Part shown: in pieces, positions 1 through 11,107 of the stretch | Numbering within the stretch: position 1 is the first letter of the stretch | Layout of the letters: every line of letters starts with the position of its first letter | NCBI GenBank assembly: GCA_015499995.1 | Contig: JADNRV010000128.1 | Location: 1-64,000, forward strand | Length of the DNA stretch: 64,000 nucleotides | Direction of reading: 5' to 3' | Origin: Flammula alnicola | Taxonomy: Eukaryota > Basidiomycota > Agaricomycetes > Agaricales > Strophariaceae | Notes under the pieces: model-generated | Seen by the model: only the letters and a program-made list of their open reading frames with translations | The model's database searches: none | Told to the model about the DNA's origin: nothing | Made by a program: the position numbers and the translations under genes

Positions 1-810
1 AAGGAGAGGATGTGTGTAATCAATGCCAGTATCGATGCTAGAGATTGGAAGGACGAGGTTAATTCTGTGATAGAGTCCAAGGGTACTTCAGCTTACATTC
101 CAATCTTGATGCCTGTTCCAATGATTCCTTGAGCATGAAGCTTGTCTACTCCCTGTTACGTGTAATTGTATGAGCACATCTTCCAAAATACGTTGAGAAA
201 ATGTGCGTACAGTGAGTATATGCGTCGACTCAGAATCCGGAGGAACCTCTGGGTCATTCACGCCTGTAACAACGTGAGATTTCACCGGCCTGTGAGATCA
301 TGAGTTCAGCAAAGGAAGTGATGTAAATAAGTCAATTACGGACTTCGGAGAATCAATTCGCACTACAGGGCGGATGGCCTTGACTCCTGGGGTACTGGCG
401 ATTGCAGCGACATCCTGGAAAATTTCAGCTTGACAGAAAGCTGGCCCAGGCTATCTAAGCACACCTGAGGAGTGTTGACAGTCAAAGCTGCACCAACAAA
501 GAGGCCAGACGCGTCGAACTCTTTGGTAACGTCAAAGCCAACGGCCCGCTCTTGGAGAGAAGCATATACAGCATCCAGAGACTGCCAATTTGAATATCAG
601 TAGAATTTATTAAATAATCAATTATCGACATACGCGGGGGAAAGACCGTTTCGTAGGGATACTCGAAAGCTCATCGACCTCGATGATGAATTGATTAGGG
701 ACGGCCGGTATGTTGGTGACTTTCTTGATGTTTGAAATAGGGAAGACTCCAAATACCAAGCTCGCGCTGAGCAAGGTCGGAAGCAGAGCCCAGTAAGTTA
801 CGGACTTCAT
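1..810 (-). CDS. Secreted subtilisin-like serine protease (S8), N-terminal part, runs off left edge
   Basis: The ATG at 810 opens a hydrophobic signal peptide (MKSVTYWALLPTLLSASLVFG), followed by the inhibitor-type propeptide with 'VPNQFIIEVDELS'. Splicing across short GT-AG introns (donor GTATGT near 636, others near 435, 247 and 60) continues the propeptide as 'SLDAVYASLQERAVGFDVT' and 'DVAAIASTPGVKAIRPV'. The catalytic domain then begins with 'DKLHAQGIIGTGIKIGI', and the first catalytic Asp lies in 'IDTGIDYTHP' at the very left end. The His and Ser motifs lie outside the window. A TATA-like box (TATATA/CTATATAAG) on the minus strand at about 881-890 sits some 75 bp upstream of the ATG. Basidiomycete secreted subtilases of this type are extracellular endopeptidases used for nutrition. 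The family call is firm; substrate and integrity of the rest cannot be seen. Confidence 0.88.
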
Positions 811-1866
811 GGTTGGCGAAAGGAGGCTGACAAGCCAAGGCCTAAGAAGGATGACCTTGTCATACTGCAAAGGTAGGGCTTATATAGTGGGAAGGCGGGA
901 AGACAAGACAAGAGACTACACATGCGACTCTGAGAACGGGAGCACGATGCTATATTTCGGGTGGCAATGATTCCCGAAGAACAGGAACAATCCAATGGGC
1001 GACATTACTGATGTATTGCATCATCAACCGCGCAGTGTCCGGTATGTACAAGGAACAGGGAACGCGTTGGTTATCTGCCAAAGGACGCCAAGTCGGAAGA
1101 CTTGTGGAAGGCGACTATGAACAGAGAGCGGTTGCCAACTTGCCCCCGCAAGAGAGCACGGCAACGCATCTCATTGACGACGCTCAAACGAGCGAGATAT
1201 CGGGGAACCCAAAGCTGCTACCACATATTTACGTTTCTTTGAGCGAATCCTGATGCGTTTAATTTGTCTCTGCTCTCACCTGGAAGACAATCCACATGGC
1301 GCACAATGAAAGTCCGAGTTCTTGCTTCTCGAGGCAGTGGTTTTAGTTGAATTCCGTCAACTCCGTCAACATCATTATTTAGCCGGTGGGCTTTCGCCTG
1401 CTCGCGCTATTTGTGAGCACACGATCCCACCCCCACACTTTTATATCTGTTTTCACAGCTGATCAGCAACACAGTGGCAAAAACTTTATATCTTTCCTCG
1501 GTAGCTCTCATGCGATAAGCCCTCGGGCTCACTAAGGGCGACAATCGCGATCAGCTGGCCAAGAAGGAGGAAGTGTGAGAGCAGAACACAAGGTCAGGAC
1601 CAGAGTTTTGGATAAAGCCAAGATGAAAGCGGAAGGAAATCAAGAGACGCATGCACATCACGTGGTCATATTGACGGACGCGTCCCGACATTCTTACCTA
1701 ATATACTGCACACAGCACAAATGCCGCCCAACGGCGTATACCTCTCTTCTCAACCACTACAAAGGATTTATCTTCTTTCTTTGTAATTTTTCTACGTTTA
1801 AAGATCGTGGACAAGTCTATTCTTTCCCACTGCCATATCCACACCCTGTAGTATATTATCGAACAC
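811..1866. other. Divergent intergenic region, subtilase / muskelin
   Basis: No supported gene. It must hold both promoters. The minus-strand TATA-like box at 881-890 fits the subtilase. ORFs of 80-134 codons occur, but the longest starts at a GTG and none has family features. Confidence 0.6.
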
Positions 1867-4800
1867 ATGTCGAACCCACAACGGCCTTCAACGCCACCAT
1901 CTGTGCCATTGACATATACCATTGCATCTTCGACACCACACAGCGGAAAATATGGCCCAGAAAATATCATAGTCGATAAGCCGCAGGACCAGGCTAGCAG
2001 ATGGAGTGGCGCTTTTCAGGGAAACGCCAACCAGTGGATAATGCTGCGCCTGGAATCGCTGGCTGTCCTTAGTGAGCCTTCATAACTTGTATTCTACAAA
2101 ACCTGTTATGAAACTTGCGCTTCCGTTCTCTGCAGAGATGATCACGTTTGGGAAGGTAAGCATCATGCTTGCATGTCAAGGACTCTATTCAACGCATTTG
2201 TCTCCAGTTCTCAAAACGTAAGAGAGTCCTTAGGTCTTAATGGACGAGAATCTGATTATCCGATCCTACAGCACATCCATGTAACATGAAGGAGTTAAAA
2301 GTGTTTGTCGGCATGTCCGAGGATCATATGACGGAAGTTCTTCATGCAGGACTGAAGAATGACACCATTCCCGAGACCTTTCCTTTGAAGTATGTCAACA
2401 ATTCTGGTGTCGATTTCCCCACACAATACGTGAAGATTGTGCCCATAATGTACGTGCCGCTGCTCCACCTTTCACGCTTCAATTCATTAACTTCTTAACA
2501 GAGCTCATGGCCAAAATTTTCACATTTCAATTTGGCATGTTTCAATGACAGGAATTCTTGATCCAACCTACGTCGAAAAAATACGTTACACCTATGACGA
2601 AGTGAGTTATATCCATCTCCATCCATCTGCGACCATATTTTGCTGACACATGGTAGTTCAGAGAGACGGCAGTCCTTCGCTATGTTCTCAAGCACCTCCG
2701 CCAACGACGATTACTCACACCCTACCAATCCATCCTATCCCGTGCCAACATTCAACTCGAACATCCACTCGTTACCCAATTGCATGAAAGCCTGGTCCTC
2801 CAAGGCAACTGGTCAAATTCCGAGAAACTTCTTGACTCGATGTCCTCTTCTGGCCTCTTCAATTCCCACCTTAACGCATGCCAACCTCGTTCAGTTTGGA
2901 CTCGCCTTTCAGGAACAGATGCAGATGGCGACATCCCTCCTGCTCGTGGTGGGCATGCTATGTGCATGGACCCCGTCAACGAGATGATCTACGTCTTTGG
3001 GGGTTGGAATGGCGAGAAAAGTTTGGACGACTTTTGGGTGTACAGCGTCAAAGAAGACAAATGGAAGGTCTTGAGTCATAGCACCACGCAAGAGCAGAAC
3101 GCGCCCGGTGCTAGGTCTTGCCATAAAATGGTTTTCGACTCCAAGACTGGTAGTATCTACCTCCTAGGGCGGCTCAACGATGAGGATGGGCTGAGAGAAC
3201 CTACTCCAGTGCCACCTAGGGTCCAGCATGGAGCATCAGGTGCGCCTGCTGGCTATCAGCTACCGACAACGCAGCAACAACAACCTGGTGCCCCTTTGGC
3301 TGGTAGCAGCAGCCCGGATTCGACCACGAAAATGTTCACATCTGAGTTTTATCGCTACCACACACGCGGAGTCCTTGCAGGAAAGTGGGATTTCCTGTCA
3401 ATCGATACTGCAGTAAGTTCTGTCAAACCGCCTCTTATGTTTTCCTTATTAACAGGATCGTCTAGTCGTCTGGCGGTCCTCCACTCATCTTTGATCATCA
3501 AATGGCCATGGATTCTGATGCTCAGATCTTGTATGTATTTGGGGGACGGGTTGTCGATGGAGATTGGGATAACTTCAAGTACTCCGGGCTATACAGCTAT
3601 AACGTCAGCACTAGTAAATGGAAATCACTCCAGTAAGCCATTCAACATATTCTTTTTCAACACAAGGGGAGGTCTTAACACACATCGCAGACAGCCGCTG
3701 GTGGATCCATTGCACGGCTCTCAAGTAATTCCATCACGATTCGGTAGGATTCATCTTTCTTGCTCTGTTCAGGCATCTCATGAAGGATACCAATTTCTAG
3801 GTCATTCTATGGTTCTCGATCCGGTATCGAAGACGTTGTATATCTTTGCTGGACAGCGAGAAGATAAATACCTTTCTGATATGTACACGTACAACCTCAA
3901 CACAGGCGTCGCCACAGAAATCTTCTCCAATTTCACCGCTGCTGGGGGTCCTGACGCGTGCTTCACGCAAAGAGCTGTCATCGATCCTGAGCTGAAAGAA
4001 ATCTATGTGTATGTATTCTGTATACCATCGCTTCTGATGTCTTATCGTTTCTATGACAGATTCTGCGGCTTGACGAGAAGCCCTACTACCGGCCCACAGA
4101 ATACCCTTCGCGCCTATCTATCAAACTGGGTCTACAGATATGACACACGGCCTGGCAAGTGGATGCAGATTCTCCGACAGCCAGATCGACCTCCGTCAGA
4201 GCTGCCATTGCCTCGCTTCGCCCATCAAGTTGTATATAATCCTAGTACGAAATCAGTCTTCTTGCACGGCGGAAATGCAGGCGGCGCTCCTGTGGCTGAT
4301 GGTGGAAGGGCGGCGAGAGAAGCAGATGAGGAGGCTATTGCCGTCGATAGCGGCGATGAGGGCAAGGATGGGCCTGCGGCTGGAACTAAGGAAAGGAGGT
4401 TGGATGATTTCTGGAGAATGGAATTGAAGAGGTAGGTCCTTCCGTTAATTAGTCTCTTCTTCCATTATCTTATGCCGTGATAGACCTGGACCAGAGGAGA
4501 TTATCAGGCAAGCGAAATCCCAGATCCGACAACAACAGTGAGTTATATCATCATCGTCATGATGGAGATACCATTCCCCTAACTTATCGTGTTCCATTCG
4601 TCAGGTTCCGGGAAATGTGTGAAGAGGAAGCTCCTGTCAAGGCGCTCAATTTCCTGCAAACCCAAGTCTCCAGCGTGGTCGACCACAGCAACGCCAAGGA
4701 GACAGAAATCTTCCGATCTTTGCTCACTCACCTCTTGTCGCCGGCCTCCATGTCCTCATCATCTCTACACTCTCGAGTTTCTTCTTCAGCTTCAATGGCC

Positions 4801-5169
4801 TCTGGCTCAAGTCTCAGCTCAAGCGCGAGCTCAGTCGAGCACGAAGATTCGCGAGAAGTCAGTGACAGGCCGCTGAAGCGATCTCGCGCCGAACGGGAAG
4901 GAAGCGGCGTGTGGACCAACGAGCTCTCAGAAGACGACTCTCCAAAATTCATGGGTGGCGGGATGCAACGGCTGCGAGACATGACTGACCCTCTCGAGGC
5001 CGTCATCCGGGGAGAAGATGGCGAATCTCTGTTGACGGGGGCTCGGTACAGCCAGCGGACGGAGGTGTTCGAAAGTATCTTGAAGTTCGTCGAGGACGGT
5101 GAAAAACAGCCTTCGGAAAGCTTGCTGGATTTGGTAGAGAGGGACCGGTGTAGAGTTGATGTGTTCTGA
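1867..5169 (+). CDS. MKLN1: Muskelin homologue (discoidin-like, LisH/CTLH, kelch repeats)
   Basis: The ATG at 1867 opens 'PLTYTIASSTPHSGKYGPEN', the muskelin N-terminal discoidin-like domain. It continues through small introns ('MITFGK', 'FSKTHPCNMKELKVF', 'NFHISIWHVSMTGILD'). A LisH/CTLH stretch follows ('AVLRYVLKHLRQRRLL' then 'LHESLVLQGNWSNSE'), then kelch repeats ('GGHAMCMDPVNEMIYVFGGW', 'GHSMVLDPVSKTLYIFAGQ', 'FAHQVVYNPSTKSVFLHGG'). The C-terminal part carries 'FREMCEEEAPVKALNFLQTQ' and a Ser-rich insert before 'ILKFVEDGEKQPSESLLDL'. Muskelin is a subunit of the CTLH/GID ubiquitin ligase complex in other eukaryotes; the same role is inferred here. About ten short introns are needed; exon limits were set by eye. 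The order of domains matches the family along its whole length, and no lesion was seen. Confidence 0.92.
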
Positions 5170-5582
5170 TGGATGGTACTGTGGATGGTGATTGCATTTG
5201 TCTATGTACGAGTAAAGGCGCCCATCTTGGAGTGGATTGAATTATCAAGTTGACCTTGATCAGACTTTCATACGCAGGGCTCATCATACCGCATGAATCG
5301 CGTGAATGATTCGTTCTATCATTGTTTTATTGATCAATCTCTGCAGTTCTCGCCGCTGGACAGATGACGCATTTAGGAAGTAGTACAACGCAGTTCCACC
5401 CAAGCGGTACTTCTCGGAACTCCATTTCGGAAGAAAACTGGCCACAGGGTTGATCGATTGGCTGAGCTCCGCTGTGTCCTTTTGTCCTTTCCATCTACAC
5501 ACTCCTCCCAATGCGTATGCTTGAAACCGATCCTCCTGTATGACCGACGTCGTCATATATTGTGTTAACCAAATCCGTGAGA
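5170..5582. other. Convergent 3' intergenic region, muskelin / prefoldin 4
   Basis: About 410 bp between the two stop codons. It should hold both 3' UTRs. No further gene seen. Confidence 0.6.
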
Positions 5583-6192
5583 CTACTCGTCCAGGTTGAT
5601 AGCCTTTCCGAACTTGGAATAGAGCATGACCTTGAGTCCCTTCATCTGCGTCTCGCATTCGTCTGCTTGGGTTGCAAGGGTAGAGACCTGTGCGTCGACG
5701 GACGCTTGATCTTTTTCGAGGCGTTTGAGAGCGCGGGGCTGAGGCATGTGAATGAATGTTTCGCCGACTTTGTATCTGCAAACATGGTCAGTCTCTGCAA
5801 GGAAATGACGGGGGTAAACTACGCGTACAGCACTAGTTCCTCCTCGTCCGCAAGCTCCAATTCTGTCGAGAGGTCATCGAGCGCCTCTTTTTCTTGCTGT
5901 TAGATCCAGATCAGCAGGGTACAGGTTGTATAGTCAGACTATACGGCACACCTTGAGTACAGTTAACTTTTCCTCGATGAGTCTTATCCTATTGTTGAGT
6001 TTGGAGAATGTGTTGATGCGTTGCTGATCCTCTTATGTGAATTAGCTTGATCCTTTTCGACTGACTGAGATTGCAAAGCCCCACCCCATGTAACTTCTGC
6101 CGAGTCGTCAGTCTCCTCCTCTTGCTCAAGCTACGAAGATAGATGAACGTGATTTCGCAAGCCCGCATAGATATCAGACGTACCATGCGCAT
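5583..6192 (-). CDS. GIM3: Prefoldin subunit 4
   Basis: Four exons on the minus strand. A 9-nt first exon (ATGCGCATG, 6192-6184) is followed by GTACGT. Then come 'LEQEEETDDSAEVTW', 'EDQQRINTFSKLNNRIRLI' with 'EEKLTVLK', 'EKEALDDLSTELELADEEEL' and 'YKVGETFIHMPQPRALKRLE', ending '..MLYSKFGKAINLDE' at the TAG of 5583-5585. This is the full beta-prefoldin layout: two coiled coils flanking a beta hairpin, about 135 residues, as usual for the family. Prefoldin is the cytosolic hexameric co-chaperone that hands nascent actin and tubulin to the CCT chaperonin. The tiny first exon (Met-Arg-Met) decides the start. Its ATG lies 150 bp from that of the divergent lyase gene, so the two probably share a promoter region. 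Confidence 0.95.
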
Positions 6193-6342
6193 TGTGGATG
6201 GAAGTAGAAAAAGAATACGGTATGATCATGATCGCCCAATTAGTATCCCTCAGTTATGTCACCAGTGCGTGCGAATAAGCTCTCCGAGTCGCAGTGATGA
6301 ACATTAGAATTTCACGAGCCTCTGTGTTCACCAACAACTACC
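6193..6342. promoter_or_regulatory. Shared bidirectional promoter, prefoldin 4 / S1P lyase
   Basis: Only 150 bp separate the two start codons, so both transcription starts must lie here or inside the opposite 5' UTR. No clear TATA box was seen. The call rests on geometry alone. Confidence 0.6.
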
Positions 6343-9300
6343 ATGCCTGTTACCACAGTGTCTGCTGTGAAGAGTTCGCTGGCGCAGTATGTCTCTTTGC
6401 TGCTTACTCTTAACAATGCAAAGTCGGGTCTATTTTACTATATTCTCCTGCTTCAAGTCGTGAAGGCTCACCGGCACCTGCGCGCAAGAGGCATCACAGC
6501 TTCGGTGAAAGACATTTACACTTGGATATCTCAAGTCCGTTAATTTCTCGTTCGTATTTTGAGTATTTTACTGATTACAATGAACCTTTTCCAGCAAATT
6601 ATCCATTTGATTTTGCGCATGCCGTCAACGCGTCAGAAAGTAACTGCGCAGATGGACAAGGCGAAACTTGACATTGAGGACCGCCTTGTGCCCAAGGGCG
6701 CAAATGTTACACGACATCTGGCCTTGCCATCTGAAGGACAATCTCTTGAATGGATTCTTCAAGAAATGGACAAGATGGACACTGAGATGGGTGGATCAGG
6801 CAACAGTTGGCGCGAAGGGAAACTCTCTGGCGCCGTTTATCGTATGCACCCCTTCTCACGTTCCTTTGAACTAATTTCACGTGTTCCTTGTTTAGATGGA
6901 GGTGATGACCTCTCAAAGATAATTGTTGCCGCGTATTCCCGTTATTGTGTCTCGAATCCTCTGCATCCCGAGGTCTTCCCGGCTATAAGGAAGATGGAAG
7001 CAGAAATTGTTGCAATGTGTCTCAAGATGTACCGTGGTCCATCTGATTCAACCGGTACCATGACCTCTGGCGGGACTGAAAGTATTATTATGGCCGTAAA
7101 GACATATCGTGATTGGGCACGAGCGATCAAAGGCATCAAGGAACCAGAAATGTGCGCTTCGAAGACAACTTTTCAAGGGACCTGCTAACTAGCATTTAGG
7201 ATTATATCGACTACAACACATGCAGCGTTTGATAAAGGCGCGGCTTATCTGGGTATCAAAGTACACACAATCCCTATCGACTCATATACTCGACAAGTAA
7301 ATATCAAGCTGGTTAAACGTGCTATGTAAGTTGCAACCATTCTCAAATGATGCAGTATAGCATTGACCATAGAGTATAGAAATTCAAATACGATTCTGGT
7401 TTGTCCATATTCAATTTTGCGGCATAGTCCCCCTTTGCTCATCAATGTTCACCCTCCAGCTTGTTGGTTCTTGTGTCAATTTCCCAGACGGAAACCAAGA
7501 TGATATCGAGGCTCTGTCTGTTCTGGCCAAGAAGAACAAGATTGGTCTACACGTCGATTGCTGCCTTGGTTCTTTCATCGTACCGTTCCTCGAACCATCT
7601 GGCTTGGCGAAGGGCGATAGCAAAGGAAGGTATAAATTGACGCCCTTCGACTTCTCTGTTGATGGCGTCACCAGTATCAGCTGTGATACACACAAGGTAC
7701 GCATACGTTATGTTTCTCTACAGTTCGCCCGACTTATCGGCTCCAATTTTATAGTACGGATTTGCTCCCAAGGTATGATTTTAGCGCATTTATCGTTTGC
7801 GGTACTTATCACCAACACTCCAGGGAACGTCTGTGATCATGTACCGAACTGCTGAACTCCGCCGATTCCAATACTACGTTAACCCAACTTGGCCTGGTGT
7901 GTACCATTTCTCGTTGACTTTCTAGTGACCACTTATGTCGTATGTCGCGCAGGTGGCGTTTACGCCAGCCCAAGTATGTCGGGCTCTCGGTAAGACATAA
8001 AATACTCTATCGTCTTTGGACGCCATCAATCAGTTTCGGCTTTCCTAGACCAGGAGCTCTTATCGCAGGATGCTGGGCAGTAATGCAGCACATGGGCACA
8101 GAGTGGGCTTTCATCTTGCAATATTGGGTCAACATCTCAAGCTAATTTCTTTCTACTCCTTCAGAGGTTATTTGGCGTCATGTCGTGAGATTGTCAGCGC
8201 TGCCCGCACCATCGCTGATGCTATTACCGACGACATTCCTGAGCTATATATACTTGGTAACCCTCCTGCGTCTGTGGTGGCATTTGCAAGCAAGCATCCC
8301 AGCGTCGATGCTTTGGAGGTTGGTGATGGCATGGGCCGGCGTGGATGGCATTTGAATGGGCTGAGCTCGCCAAAGAGTGTACATATTGCTTGCACTGTGC
8401 GTGTTATCTCAACACTCGTTGACCAGATGGCTAATCTATTCTCCACCCTCCTTTTCCTACATCGTCTCATTCATGTGGTGGCTTCTGTTCCTGGCCTTCA
8501 TTTGCTGGCCTGAACGGTACTCTGTCCTGATTTGCATGCGGATAAAAAATGACTCATCATCGCCCCTGGAATGCAACTACGCATTTGTATCGACTTCTCT
8601 GACAATGTAACCCCAAACTCGAACCTATGTTTTTCGTGGTATCAACAGCGGCTCACTTTACCTCTCGTGGATCAGTTCATTGCCGACTTGAAGGACTCGG
8701 TGCGTGAAGCTAAGGTTGCTCCATCTGGCAAAGGCTCCATGGTCGCAGTATATGGTGCGCTTCTTTTCCCCCTCCTCTTTCTTTGTCTGCATCCTCTTCG
8801 ATGCCTTTCTTGTACTCGTGTTCGCTGCGGATTCGTTGTTAGCTCTATTTGTCTTGTCGGAGCGCCGCCAGCACTACGGTGTTATATTTTTGTCTTCATT
8901 TTCATCATTAGTGGTGTCTTTCCGTATCTTCGAAAAAAAATTCCACCCCACCCAAGTCGCCGATATACCTTCCTTTCCGTTGTTTCCTGCATTGTTTCCT
9001 TGTTTCTTTCCGTCCGTCTTCCACCCATTTCCTTCCCCGGTTCCTTCTTTCCTTCAGGTTCCCATTCCGAGTACTGGTATTCGGAATGTTCCCACCATGC
9101 TGGCAGCTGCGAGCCATCTCCGCATGTGCCCCCATATACATATATGGGGGGTAACTGCGGATTTGGCACTCTTGGACGTCCTTTATTTAGGATTCAGGGA
9201 CTTGGTCGCTGTTTTCGGCATCAGCCTTAACCAAAGTACGAGCTGTACTTTGAGCTGGCATACGTTTATGTGATTGCAACTGTACGGCTTACACGGCTTT

Positions 9301-9606
9301 CAGTTCTGCTTTCTTTCATATCCTCCTGGCCATTTCCTCCCACCTGCGCGGAAGTTACTTTGCTTAGATCACTTGCTAAATTCTCTCTGTTGATCTCTAT
9401 TCCTTCAAAACATCCTTGCTACATCCTTTTTCACTCTACTACTTTCTCCTCCTTCCTCTTGGAAATTGTTCATTCGTCCATGGAATAACACTGACCTGTT
9501 TCTATATTTGTTTTCTGAACCAGGTCTCGGGAACTCGAGTGCCATCGGACCGGAGATGGTAGGCGATCTCGCCTCTGCTTTCTTGGATGCAATGTACAAG
9601 GCGTAA
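6343..9606 (+). CDS. DPL1: Sphingosine-1-phosphate lyase (PLP-dependent)
   Basis: The ATG at 6343 opens an N-terminal membrane-anchoring region with a hydrophobic stretch. Exon 1 ends '..IYTWISQ' and joins '[16 protein letters not shown]' at 6595. The lyase core follows: '[20 protein letters not shown]', '[19 protein letters not shown]', '[16 protein letters not shown]', and the PLP lysine in '[19 protein letters not shown]' (split by an intron). It continues '[19 protein letters not shown]' and ends '[24 protein letters not shown]' at the TAA of 9604-9606. The enzyme cleaves phosphorylated sphingoid bases to a fatty aldehyde and phosphoethanolamine, normally in the ER membrane. At least ten introns; the last, 8755-9523, is 769 nt, far longer than its neighbours. 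The coding sequence appears intact by eye. Confidence 0.93.
9111..9168. repeat. Imperfect inverted repeat (hairpin) inside the last S1P-lyase intron
   Basis: A perfect 10-bp core (CCCCCATATA / TATATGGGGG, 2-nt spacer, 9129-9150) extends imperfectly through TCCGCA / TGCGGA to about 28 nt per arm. It sits in a pyrimidine-rich 769-nt intron. It may be a decayed small transposon. Confidence 0.55.
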
Positions 9607-10440
9607 CTACATTACTCGATATGAACTATCGCCATCGGTCTCTCCGCTCTGTTCCAGCTTATTTCTCGTTTACAGGTTTGCAGACTTCTGTGGAACTTTT
9701 GCTTTCGAATCTATTATGCTTATGTATACAGTAATGCCCTTTTCACAACTGGTTGATGGGATCTTACTCGAAGCAAAGAACCTTAGGCGAGCCCCTATGC
9801 CCGTCATCATCGTGTACGATAGTGGAGTGTTTCTCCCACTGATGTTATGTATGTAACCTCCGACTACCATCCTTCCCCCACACTCTTTGGCAGGGAAGCG
9901 TGACAAAGCGTGATAAATCCCGTAATTTGATTGGATTGGCCGAAAGATGTGTCTGGCCGAAGTACAGGGGAAGGATGGTATGTCTGGCTTTTACAGTCAA
10001 TATTTCGAGTACCCACTGGGCCACTGGAGAGACGCGTCTCCTGGAAATGAGTCCTCGATCATCCCAGTCCCAAAGGCCTCGAGGTTAATATGATCAATGA
10101 ATATTTTTGGCGTCTCCCAGTGGGGCAGGAAACACCCGAGGTATGTACACTGCGGGAATTCGAATGACATCTCAACATTTAATTTCGCCTGATAGTTATG
10201 CCCGTTCAGACGGTGTTGGTGATGTCAAGGTGAACATAGAGTGCGACAAAATATGCGTCGCAATGATTCTGCGATATCGTATGAGGTTTGCTGGAAGAAA
10301 AGCTCGAAACCGGCTTGAGTCAGTTTCAAATTTGTGCTTTACCGAGGTCACGAGGTGTTAGTCGATGCTCAATAGCGCCAAACAAGTTGAAGTTCGAATT
10401 AGGCTTTTGTGCCATCCGGATATCGTACTCGGCGCCCATA
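9607..10440. other. Intergenic region 3' of S1P lyase, no gene recognised
   Basis: It holds the lyase 3' UTR and several ORFs under 90 codons with no recognisable domain. A short splice-like stretch around 10090-10200 ('NEYFWRLPVGQETPE' then GTATGT) could be a gene relic, but nothing supports a product. Confidence 0.4.
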
Positions 10441-10632
10441 TTGTCTATTTTGGTCGATATCATATTGGTATCCCTGGAAGGGATGTGGTTGCTTGGGGTT
10501 CATGAACGCGCTGTCAAGATCGGGCGAGAGTATAAGAATGGCCCAAGCGCTGACTAACTTCGCCAATCCCTCCTATTCTCAACTGTCGACTCGGAACCAT
10601 TTCGCGCATTTGATTCAGATATAGCGGCAACC
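10441..10632 (+). promoter_or_regulatory. Promoter of the interrupted copper ATPase, conserved with the intact paralogue
   Basis: Short blocks match the sequence upstream of the intact paralogue (43504-43624, minus strand): GTCTATTTTGGTC, a TATA-like GAGAGTATAAGA, and AACCATTTC leading to ATATAGCGGCAACCATGG at the start codon. The shared TATA-like block about 95-110 bp before the ATG is the likely core promoter. Conservation next to non-conserved sequence is what supports the call. Confidence 0.6.
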
Positions 10633-10712
10633 ATGGGCAGCGTACGTTTAATCTCTTCATTGCATTCTCAACGCAACCTAAACTCACCTACCCAAAGGAC
10701 GAAGTTATTAAA
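10633..10712 (+). pseudogene. CCC2: Copper-transporting P-type ATPase, 5' fragment cut off by the retrotransposon
   Basis: ATGGGCAGC (10633-10641) is followed by a 56-nt intron (GTACGT...CCCAAAG, 10642-10697) and then GAC GAA GTT ATT AAA (Asp-Glu-Val-Ile-Lys, 10698-10712), where the coding frame stops at the element. The intact paralogue at 43503 has the same ATG, GTACGT donor, AAG acceptor and DEVIK codons, then runs straight into Met-Gly-Pro-Tyr-Arg. That identifies this piece as the first exon and the start of exon 2 of the gene that resumes at 17048. Confidence 0.85.
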
Positions 10713-11076
10713 TCGGGTTTAAAAGAACTTTACTCAAGTCCAATGAACGGCGCCTTGAGAGGGACCTCTGGTACGCACGGTCTCCTGTCACGCGCCTCAG
10801 TGCCCGAGATGGAAAGGAGATGAGAAAAAATTCTGGGTAGAACCCGATTCAGGAAGTCTTAGCCCCAAGCGGCAAGACTATGAATCTGGGTACAAGTCTG
10901 ACCCATATATGTCTACGACACAATATTTTGAGTACATGACGCACTCTATTACAGACATATAACAAACAAAAGATGGGATTTTTTGGATATAAAAAGGGAA
11001 CGGAAAAGGGCATGAGCGCCTAACAAAGAGTTTTCGGCGTACCGAGTCCCATCCCCAGGGGATCGATATTCAAAGT
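10713..11076 (+). repeat. Split direct repeat A1 (left end of the retrotransposon, gag leader)
   Basis: 364 bp, identical to A2 at 15552-15915. It begins TCGGGTTTAAAAG and ends ATATTCAAAGT, where the two copies part. The gag start codon follows 31 bp later. It probably holds promoter and 5' leader. Confidence 0.9.
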
Positions 11077-11107
11077 ATTTTCTCTAAAATCGTTTCACTC
11101 ATATGAT

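Noticed and set aside
1575..1979. 134-codon plus-strand ORF upstream of muskelin
   Set aside because: Starts at GTG, overlaps the muskelin start in another frame and has no domain features.
10288..10624. ORFs of 71-89 codons before the interrupted ATPase
   Set aside because: The region aligns with the promoter of the intact ATPase, so it is upstream sequence of that gene.
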